Part shown: positions 1 to 5,027 of the stretch, one piece after another
Layout: each line of letters starts with the position of its first letter
How positions within the stretch are numbered: position 1 is the first letter of the stretch
Assembly: GCA_021151535.1 (NCBI GenBank)
Contig: JAGKXC010000124.1
Coordinates: forward strand, 1 to 5,027
Origin: Sphingobacteriia bacterium
Lineage (GTDB): Bacteria > Bacteroidota > Bacteroidia > NS11-12g > UBA955
DNA length: 5,027 bases
Direction: 5' to 3'
Made by a program: the position numbers and the translations under genes
The notes under the pieces: generated by a model
Database searches by the model: none
The model's input: the letters and a program-made list of their open reading frames with translations, nothing else
Told to the model about the DNA's origin: nothing

Positions 1-1226
1 ATCACATCGCCAAGGGCAATTTTTAATCTGGCGATGGTATTTCGGTTTCGGATAAATCCGTCATCCAAATACCTGCGAATAATGGATTCAGCTCTTTTAA
101 AACCTGTACCAGCCGAGTCGTTTGCAACATATAATTTCGCAAGATTCAGGGCATTTTCGATGGTTTCTTGCGAAGGTCCGAATTGGAGTTCAACTTTGCT
201 TAATAATTGAATCAGTGCTTTTGTGTCGGATGCATTTCCTTTGTTAACGTATTGAATATAAGCGATTTCTGCTTGCTTTATCCAAGCGCGATGCCAGATG
301 CGATTTTCATCATCTTCGTTGGAAACGGTGGTGCAATATTGAAAACATTGAAGGGCAACATCGTAGGCTTTGTTAGAGATACATAGTTCACCGAGTTCAA
401 ATACGCGTGCACCTTTTTCCTTGAGTTTTTTATCAAGTGCCTTGGCGAAAATGAACGCTTTTGGCCAGTTTTCTTGTTTGATAAATGTGTAATTCAAGGC
501 CATGGTAAGTTGATTGTTTTCCGGGTTAACTTGAATTTCCTTTAGTAGGATTGATTGAAAAGCAGCGATATCGGCACTATCAGCAAGATGGGCTTCTAAA
601 AGATGTTGGATATTATTGAATCCTACCCTTCCCATGGTAAGCATATCTACATAAATCTGAATGCCTTTTAATCGATCGCCCGATTCTAAGTGTAATACAG
701 CCAATTGATTAACTATTTCTGGTAGTGGGCCGAATTCATTTTGAGCTTGTTCGAGAACTGCGATGCATTGTTTGCGCATTTCATATCTTTCGAATAATTG
801 AAAAGCGTAAATATGTGCATTATAATCGGTTTTGATTTTATCAAGAATCAAAGAAAGAATTCGCTGAGCTTTTTCATTATCTGAGGTTCTAACCGCCAGG
901 TAACAATCGTCGATGATGTAGGGTAGAGGCTGACTGGATTTCTTGATTTTCTTTTTAAGGTATTTTGAAGCCTTATCGAAACTAGCAGTTTGCACCAAGC
1001 ATTGCAGATAGCGGTAGTGGTAAAGTTCGTTTGATGGTTGGGTTTCGGTGAGCTGTTCGTAGAGCAAGCCCGCCTTTACATAATCTTTTTGATTATATAA
1101 GTTGTTGGCTAATAGTTCGTTATTGTCTTGTGCGTGGGCGCAAATTGAGAACAATGAAAACACAAATAACAAGACAAATTGCCGGTAGTTTTTGCATTGG
1201 GATTTGAAAAACTGTGCAATCTTCAT
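1..1226 (-). CDS. TPR-repeat secreted/periplasmic protein, C-terminus missing (off left edge)
   Basis: The reading frame is open from an ATG at 1226-1224 to the left edge: 408 codons without a stop, C-terminus absent. Residues 1-32 form a signal peptide (basic N-region with K2, K8, K12 and R15; hydrophobic core at about 17-29; likely cleavage after AHA at 30-32), so the product is probably periplasmic or membrane-associated. The rest is alpha-helical with degenerate TPR units, the clearest at about 37-66 (NLYNQKDYVKAGLLYEQL), then about 68-96, 150-200 and 285-330. From memory, the layout matches a Bacteroidota TPR family of about 600 residues: a YxxxxYLxCL segment, a KKxIKK segment, and near the truncation a segment ending LKIALGD. 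If so, roughly a third is missing. TPR domains mediate protein-protein contacts; no catalytic motif is visible and the function is unknown. No Shine-Dalgarno is visible. The start is supported by the signal peptide and by the promoter candidate just upstream. Confidence 0.85.
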   Translation of the reverse strand, partial: MKIAQFFKSQCKNYRQFVLLFVFSLFSICAHAQDNNELLANNLYNQKDYVKAGLLYEQLTETQPSNELYHYRYLQCLVQTASFDKASKYLKKKIKKSSQPLPYIIDDCYLAVRTSDNEKAQRILSLILDKIKTDYNAHIYAFQLFERYEMRKQCIAVLEQAQNEFGPLPEIVNQLAVLHLESGDRLKGIQIYVDMLTMGRVGFNNIQHLLEAHLADSADIAAFQSILLKEIQVNPENNQLTMALNYTFIKQENWPKAFIFAKALDKKLKEKGARVFELGELCISNKAYDVALQCFQYCTTVSNEDDENRIWHRAWIKQAEIAYIQYVNKGNASDTKALIQLLSKVELQFGPSQETIENALNLAKLYVANDSAGTGFKRAESIIRRYLDDGFIRNRNTIARLKIALGDV

Positions 1227-1234
1227 TTTGTGTC

Positions 1235-1246
1235 TTGATATATCAA
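1235..1246. promoter_or_regulatory. 12-bp perfect palindrome TTGATATATCAA, possible operator
   Basis: This is a perfect inverted repeat, with half-sites TTGAT and ATCAA around a central AT. It lies 8 bases upstream of the TPR start codon. It overlaps the downstream end of the candidate -7 element and the predicted transcription start, a typical position for a repressor site. The same half-sites recur at 1310-1321. Regulatory function is inferred from symmetry, position and recurrence only. Confidence 0.3.
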
Positions 1247-1273
1247 AAATAGCGGAAAATCTTGTTTTACTAA
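1244..1273 (-). promoter_or_regulatory. Candidate Bacteroidota-type promoter for the TPR gene
   Basis: On the minus strand, TATTTTTG (1251-1244) matches the Bacteroidota -7 consensus TAnnTTTG exactly. TTAG (1273-1270) lies 18 bases upstream as a weak match to the -33 TTTG element. Transcription would begin near 1237-1240, giving a leader of only about 10-15 bases before the ATG at 1226. The -7 element overlaps the palindrome at 1235-1246. The match is to a short motif in AT-rich DNA, so it may be chance. Confidence 0.4.
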
Positions 1274-1309
1274 TAACATATTTTGTTTTTTAAATTCATA
1301 GTAATATTA

Positions 1310-1321
1310 TTGATAAATCAA
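1310..1321. promoter_or_regulatory. Second TTGAT-NN-ATCAA site (TTGATAAATCAA), overlapping the T9SS gene start
   Basis: The half-sites TTGAT and ATCAA are the same as at 1235-1246, with the same 2-base spacing; only the central dinucleotide differs (AA instead of AT). The last base is the A of the ATG at 1321, so a bound protein or a small hairpin here would cover the translation start region. The two sites start 75 bases apart. A role as a shared operator for the divergent genes is an inference. Confidence 0.3.
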
Positions 1322-2991
1322 TGAGGAGGTTTTTTTTCATTCTTTTTTATTTGTTGTTTACTAATTTCATTTTTGGGCAACAAAAATTGGCATGGAATAT
1401 TGGATATTTCTCTGCAGGAAAAAGTTTAAGTTTTAATCAAGCGCATGTCCAGTTGTTGCCTGTTTTAGACTCTGCTGGAAATGTTTTTATGGCTTTCAAC
1501 TACAACGATTCCTTGCTGTTAGATGGGAAGTTATATTTATCTGACAATAAAGCATGTTGTGTTATTAGAAAGGTAGATAAAAATGGAAAGTTGATTTTCA
1601 ACCAATTTGCCAGATCAAAGGATAAAAACAGAAATATCAAACTCATTAGCCATTTCGCATTACGTGATGGAGGATTTACAATTACGATAAGGACTGATGA
1701 TACTTTGTATTTCGATAATTTTCAGTTGGATGTGGAGTACCCTGGAAATAATGAGAGTTATACACTTAGATTTAACCCGGATGGTAGTTTAAAATATAAG
1801 ATTCGATTTAGAGGTTGCGAGCCAGTAGTTAGGCCCGGTTATTTCAGTGATTTGGTTGTTTTTGTTAATATACATTCTCCTGATTTTACATACGTAAACA
1901 ACAAATTTTATGATCCAATTTATAACCAAGAATTACTACTCCAAGTTGACTCCAAAGGGGATATCACCAATGTTTATAACAGATTTAGTAATGTAAAAGA
2001 TTTTATTGAGGATGTAAATGGCAATGTTTATCTGTATTGTGGTATTTACAGCAGTAAGCAGGGCGGTATGAAATTCATTGATACATTGTTGTTTCCAAGC
2101 GGTAATAACATTAATACATATGAAGATCACATAATAATGCGATTAAATAAAAATGGTAGTGTGAAATGGGTTTATAGGCAAGATTCTGTACATTTTAATA
2201 ATTCTGGTATTTATAAATTTGGTACGGATAAATCTGGGAAAATATACTTCTGTAATTCAGTAGCATTAGCTTTTAAAATAGCTGAAAAAACTATCTTTAG
2301 TGGCGATAAAGTAAATAGAGCTCTTTTCGGTGTTTTAGATAGCAATGGTCATCTGCTAAGATATTATTATGATACTTCTATGAGTGCGTTGGAGGGTCAA
2401 AGTATTTCCATGTTTCCTACGGCTTGGATAGGAGATGATATTGAGATAAAGGTTTGGGCTGGTAGTGATTTTGATATTCCGAAAAAAAATAAAACTTCAG
2501 GCTTATGTATGGAGAGTTTTTATTACAACTTTGAAAAAGATACATTTTTAGACGTTTTAAAAATGCGTTATGCAATGAGTCAGAGTAGGAATTATTTTTA
2601 CCGAAATCAAAGTTGGGAAATTCCTATGAATTATGGAGGTCGAGGGTTGAAAATTTATATTGATGGGGAAACTTATTTTAACAATGGTGGTAATGATTAT
2701 TTAGGATTTTTTTATGATACATCTGCAACAAATGCTATCTTGAACAATAAAATCGTTAATGATATTCTGTTATATCCAAATCCTACTTTCGATAGGTGTA
2801 TGATAAAAAGTAATCACTTAAAATCAGAACTGAATCTCCTTTCCAATGTTGGAGTTAACATTCTGAGTTTTCCCAATTCAGGTTATGGTGAACTTCAATT
2901 ATTACTTCCTAAATTAAGTCCAGGATTGTATTATTTATCTGGTAAAGACGGTGGAAAGTCTTTTGTGCGACCAATTTTGATTGGAAACTAA
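1321..2991 (+). CDS. Secreted beta-propeller-like protein with T9SS type A sorting domain
   Basis: 556 residues, complete. Residues 1-19 are a signal peptide (RR, then an F/L/I-rich core, likely cleavage FG^QQ). The C-terminus, from about 480, is a T9SS type A sorting domain: LLYPNP at 483-488, a central beta-rich stretch, LSPGLYYL at 532-539 and a short basic tail. By family knowledge such proteins cross the inner membrane by Sec and the outer membrane by T9SS, where the sorting domain is normally cleaved; the product is secreted or surface-anchored. The region between has about eight spaced D/N-x-x-G-x-hydrophobic turns (near 50, 86, 152, 210, 231, 276, 303 and 340), the pattern seen in SBBP/PQQ-like beta-propellers. 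No catalytic motif is recognisable and the function is unknown. Sampled lines have lower GC than the neighbours. It diverges from the TPR gene and converges on the ABC gene with overlapping stops. No consensus promoter or Shine-Dalgarno was found upstream. Confidence 0.9.
   Translation: MRRFFFILFYLLFTNFIFGQQKLAWNIGYFSAGKSLSFNQAHVQLLPVLDSAGNVFMAFNYNDSLLLDGKLYLSDNKACCVIRKVDKNGKLIFNQFARSKDKNRNIKLISHFALRDGGFTITIRTDDTLYFDNFQLDVEYPGNNESYTLRFNPDGSLKYKIRFRGCEPVVRPGYFSDLVVFVNIHSPDFTYVNNKFYDPIYNQELLLQVDSKGDITNVYNRFSNVKDFIEDVNGNVYLYCGIYSSKQGGMKFIDTLLFPSGNNINTYEDHIIMRLNKNGSVKWVYRQDSVHFNNSGIYKFGTDKSGKIYFCNSVALAFKIAEKTIFSGDKVNRALFGVLDSNGHLLRYYYDTSMSALEGQSISMFPTAWIGDDIEIKVWAGSDFDIPKKNKTSGLCMESFYYNFEKDTFLDVLKMRYAMSQSRNYFYRNQSWEIPMNYGGRGLKIYIDGETYFNNGGNDYLGFFYDTSATNAILNNKIVNDILLYPNPTFDRCMIKSNHLKSELNLLSNVGVNILSFPNSGYGELQLLLPKLSPGLYYLSGKDGGKSFVRPILIGN
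2944..2963 (-). terminator. Weak hairpin candidate downstream of the ABC gene, inside the T9SS gene
   Basis: AAAGAC (2944-2949) and GTCTTT (2958-2963) are 6-bp inverted arms with an 8-base loop, beginning 25 bases past the ABC stop on the minus strand. A second small inverted repeat, CCAAT-TTTG-ATTGG at 2971-2984, lies between. No long T-tract follows on the minus strand. With no intergenic space, any ABC terminator must lie in this coding sequence. This is at best a weak candidate. Confidence 0.15.
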
Positions 2992-4829
2992 CCTCGTTCT
3001 TGAGAGAAGAATTCTTCTGGGTTGATTTGTTGTTCAACCATTCGTTTGTACAAGGAGTTAGGGGTATTCATGAGGGTTTCATGGTTGCCGATTTCTTGGA
3101 TTTTTCCGTGGTTGATGATTACAATTTGGGTGGCTTGTTTGATGGTTGAAAGCCTGTGTGCAATAACCAAAGAGGTACGGTTTTCCATGAGTTTTTTGAG
3201 TGCATTTTGAACATGGATTTCGCTTTCTGTATCCAAGGCACTGGTTGCTTCATCCAGAATCAGAAAATCAGGATTTCTCAAAATCGCCCGAGCGATAGCG
3301 ATTCTTTGTTTTTGACCTCCGGATAATCGAACACCTCTATCGCCTACCAATGTGTTGAATTTGTCTGGAAATGATTGAATAAAATCCCAAGCGAAGGCCA
3401 TTTTAGCGGCATTTTCAACTTCATCTTTGCTCGCATTGGGTTTGCCATACAGGATGTTTTCGTAAATGCTACCTCCGAAAAGCAAGACTTCTTGCGGAAC
3501 CAATGCAAAATGACTTCTATAATTGGTTAGGGAATAGGAATTAATGGGTTTATTTCCGATGAGAATTTCTCCATTTTCGGGTTCGTAAAATCTGTAAAGC
3601 AATGAGGCGATGGTTGATTTTCCTGCACCTGAAGGTCCAACCAATGCAATGGTATCACCCGGATTAATTTGAAGATTAATGGATGATAAAATAGGAATTT
3701 CTTTTCTAGAGGGATAAGCAAAAGAAACGTTTTGCATGGAAATGGGTTGGGTAAAATTTAGCGTTTCAGTTTGCTGTTGCTCATCTTTTATTTCACCGGG
3801 AGTTTCAATAATATCAAGTACTCTTTCAATGCTACCCAAAGTTTTTTGGATTTGCACAAATTGTTCGGCCATACCGCCGATGGAGCTTCCCACAAATGCA
3901 GTTAGAATCATGAAATTGAATAATTCACCCATTTGCATTTCACCGCTTTGAACCATGGAGAGTCCTTGATAAATAAGCCAAATGATGGCTCCAAACATAG
4001 CAATGATGATGAATGAACTAAATGCTCCTCTCCAGTAACCGCGCTTGATGGCGTTGAGTTTTAACTCTTCCGTATTTTGGGTGTACCTTGAGATTTCAAA
4101 TTGTTCGTTGGTGAAGGCTTTCACCGATTGTATAGACGAAAGTGATTCTTCAACAATGATGCTATTGCTGGCAGTTAGGTTTTGAACTTCTTTTGATTTG
4201 TTGCGTATAAATCGCCCGAAAAACAAAGCGATAATAATGATGCCGGGAAGGGTAGCAAGCATGAGCCAAGCGAGTTTAGGAGAGGAATAGAACAGCACAA
4301 TTACTCCGCCAATTAACACCAGAATTTGCCTGATGAACATGGCCAAATTGGTAGTGAAAGCGTCTTGAATTTGGGCTACATCGGCTGAAAAGCGCGACAT
4401 CAATTCACCCACTCGATTTTGGTAATGGAAATTCAAATCTTGTTTGATTACGGATTTGAAAAGGTCGCGGCGAAGGCCAAAAGTCATATCCTCTGTAACC
4501 CTAACATAGATGGCAATTCTGCCGAAGGAGAAAATTGCTTGAACAATGAAAAGGTACACAAATCCCATGGCAATTTCTTTGATTTTGTCGGGACTTGCGG
4601 CTTGAAGATTGCTGGATTTATTAATGGTAAGGGCGCCGTCCATCATTTCTCCCAATAATTTGGGGAACATAAGAGAAGCTGCTGCGGTGATGGCAAGGAA
4701 GCTGGTACCGAGCGCAAACCACCAGCGATTTGCTTTGGTCATGTATTTGAAAAGGCGGAAGGCGTTTTTGAGGTTTTCGAGGGAGAGTTTGCTTTTGGGG
4801 ATATCGCGATCTTCTAAATGACGTGCCAT
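2988..4829 (-). CDS. ABC exporter half-transporter, fused permease-ATPase (ABCB/MsbA-like)
   Basis: 613 residues from the ATG at 4829-4827; two subunits should dimerise in the inner membrane and use ATP to export a substrate. Membrane helices lie at about 36-58, 87-108, 165-183, 186-207, 270-288 and 303-322, with the exporter-type cytoplasmic segment FHYQNRVGELMSRFSADV between helices 2 and 3. The nucleotide-binding domain (about 362-600) is complete: A-loop Tyr372, Walker A GPSGAGKS 398-405, Q-loop Gln446, signature LSGGQKQR 502-509, Walker B FLILDE 522-527 with catalytic Glu527, D-loop SALD 530-533 and switch His558. All key residues are present, so it should be active. Length fits the family. 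Substrate cannot be told from sequence: lipid, drug or peptide export are all possible, and similarity to MsbA does not prove lipid flipping. An in-frame TTG at 4856 would add nine residues, but the ATG start (MARHLEDRDIPK) looks more family-like. It overlaps the convergent T9SS gene by 4 bases. Confidence 0.93.
   Translation of the reverse strand: MARHLEDRDIPKSKLSLENLKNAFRLFKYMTKANRWWFALGTSFLAITAAASLMFPKLLGEMMDGALTINKSSNLQAASPDKIKEIAMGFVYLFIVQAIFSFGRIAIYVRVTEDMTFGLRRDLFKSVIKQDLNFHYQNRVGELMSRFSADVAQIQDAFTTNLAMFIRQILVLIGGVIVLFYSSPKLAWLMLATLPGIIIIALFFGRFIRNKSKEVQNLTASNSIIVEESLSSIQSVKAFTNEQFEISRYTQNTEELKLNAIKRGYWRGAFSSFIIIAMFGAIIWLIYQGLSMVQSGEMQMGELFNFMILTAFVGSSIGGMAEQFVQIQKTLGSIERVLDIIETPGEIKDEQQQTETLNFTQPISMQNVSFAYPSRKEIPILSSINLQINPGDTIALVGPSGAGKSTIASLLYRFYEPENGEILIGNKPINSYSLTNYRSHFALVPQEVLLFGGSIYENILYGKPNASKDEVENAAKMAFAWDFIQSFPDKFNTLVGDRGVRLSGGQKQRIAIARAILRNPDFLILDEATSALDTESEIHVQNALKKLMENRTSLVIAHRLSTIKQATQIVIINHGKIQEIGNHETLMNTPNSLYKRMVEQQINPEEFFSQERG
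3005..3018. repeat. 14-bp perfect palindrome AGAAGAATTCTTCT
   Basis: A perfect palindrome begins 14 bases after the T9SS stop codon. On the minus strand it spans the E-E-F-F codons of the ABC C-terminus (GAA GAA TTC TTC), so the symmetry follows naturally from the amino-acid sequence. No function is assigned. Confidence 0.3.
3020..3039 (+). terminator. Weak hairpin candidate downstream of the T9SS gene, inside the ABC gene
   Basis: GGTTGA (3020-3025) and TCAACC (3034-3039) form 6-bp arms around an 8-base loop, starting 29 bases after the T9SS stop codon. No run of T follows. It sits within codons for the ABC C-terminus (VEQQINP), so coding coincidence is likely. It is listed because any T9SS-gene terminator has to lie in this region. 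Confidence 0.15.
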
Positions 4830-4896
4830 GGGTGCAAATTTCTGCGTTTTTTGCAACTTATGGGGGTGTAATTGGATAAAAGTGGGTTTTAGGGTT
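4830..4896. other. Divergent spacer between the ABC exporter and comF genes
   Basis: These 67 bases should carry both divergent promoters, but I find no exact TAnnTTTG on either strand. They contain an inverted repeat, TGCAAA (4833-4838) and TTTGCA (4850-4855) with an 11-base spacer, just upstream of the ABC ATG. They also contain a G5 run at 4862-4866. If the TTG at 4856 were the true ABC start, the spacer would shrink to 40 bases. Confidence 0.4.
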
Positions 4897-5027
4897 ATGA
4901 AAATGATAAAGAAGTTTTGGCGCAGCTTGGATTTTGTGAATGTTTTTTTTCCGAGGGCGTGTTTTCGGTGTGAGGATTTGTTGATGGATAGTGAATCTGG
5001 GGTATGTTTAAAGTGCTGGGATAAGTT
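4897..5027 (+). CDS. comF: ComF-family protein, N-terminal fragment (cut by right edge)
   Basis: Only the first 43 residues are present; the frame is open at the right edge. The segment FFPRACFRCEDLL (17-29), followed by VCLKCWDK (36-43), has two CxxC pairs, C22/C25 and C37/C40. This is the zinc-ribbon layout at the start of ComF/GntX-type proteins (typically FxPxxCxxCgxxL...CxxC). By family knowledge the missing part should be a phosphoribosyltransferase-fold domain. ComF is linked to uptake of transforming DNA in competent bacteria, but homologues also occur in species not known to be competent, and the exact activity is unsettled. The start could be the ATG at 4897 or the one at 4903; AGGG at 4891-4894 is 8 bases before the second, a better spacing if Shine-Dalgarno pairing is used. 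It diverges from the ABC gene. Codons 16-18 contain a T8 run. Confidence 0.8.
   Translation, partial: MKMIKKFWRSLDFVNVFFPRACFRCEDLLMDSESGVCLKCWDK

Noticed and set aside
832..844. TTGAT-TTT-ATCAA inverted repeat inside the TPR gene as a third operator copy
   Set aside because: The spacer is 3 bases rather than 2, it lies deep in coding sequence, and it is more likely chance. It is kept as a caution on the significance of the other two sites.
1278..1285. ATATTTTG as the -7 promoter element for the T9SS gene
   Set aside because: It does not fit TAnnTTTG (the TA is one base too close to TTTG), and the nearest upstream TTG (1262-1264) is only about 14 bases away, too short a spacing.
1936..2130. 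64-codon minus-strand open frame inside the T9SS gene
   Set aside because: It lies wholly within a convincing secreted-protein gene, has no recognisable domain or leader, and its codon content looks like an antisense shadow.
3022..3951. Plus-strand open frames of 62 and 71 codons antisense to the ABC ATPase domain, and a 64-codon minus-strand frame at 3527-3721
   Set aside because: All overlap the ABC coding sequence, whose motifs (Walker A, signature, Walker B) fix the true frame. The short products resemble no family.
4419..4821. Two overlapping plus-strand open frames (79 and 70 codons) antisense to the ABC membrane domain
   Set aside because: They are shadows of the transporter frame and end before comF; nothing supports translation.
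1..5027. A single novel multi-gene system (defence, secretion or mobile element) spanning the window
   Set aside because: The genes alternate strands, three belong to common families, and no terminal repeats, integrase, transposase, CRISPR repeats, toxin-antitoxin pair or RNA gene could be found. The window reads as ordinary chromosome with one orphan T9SS cargo gene.

Overview
The window looks like an ordinary chromosomal segment from a member of the Bacteroidota. The main evidence is a secreted protein ending in a type A sorting domain of the type IX secretion system (T9SS), a system known from this phylum. Supporting evidence is signal peptides ending in FG^QQ and AHA^QD, an AT-rich genome without clear Shine-Dalgarno sites, and a TATTTTTG element matching the Bacteroidota -7 promoter consensus. 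Order or genus cannot be fixed from this sequence.

Layout, left to right. (1) Positions 1-1226, minus strand: a tetratricopeptide-repeat (TPR) protein with a signal peptide, whose C-terminus lies beyond the left edge. (2) Positions 1227-1320: a short AT-rich divergent intergenic region. It holds a promoter candidate for the TPR gene and two copies of the palindrome TTGAT-NN-ATCAA, one close to each start codon. (3) Positions 1321-2991, plus strand: a 556-residue secreted protein, probably a beta-propeller, with a T9SS type A C-terminal domain. (4) Positions 2988-4829, minus strand: a complete fused ABC exporter half-transporter (six membrane helices plus ATPase). It converges on the T9SS gene, and the two stop codons overlap. 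(5) Positions 4830-4896: a 67-base divergent spacer. (6) Positions 4897-5027, plus strand: the N-terminus of a ComF-family protein with its zinc-ribbon cysteines, cut off by the right edge.

The four genes alternate in strand, so no two of them can share an operon inside the window, and nothing shows that they form one system. The TPR protein, the ABC exporter and ComF belong to widespread families. The T9SS-targeted protein is the lineage-specific-looking item: it is lower in GC in sampled lines and has no recognisable enzymatic domain. I saw no RNA genes, CRISPR arrays, insertion sequences or clear mobile-element signatures. The observations most worth checking are the paired palindromes at 1235-1246 and 1310-1321, and the tail-to-tail stop overlap at 2988-2991.
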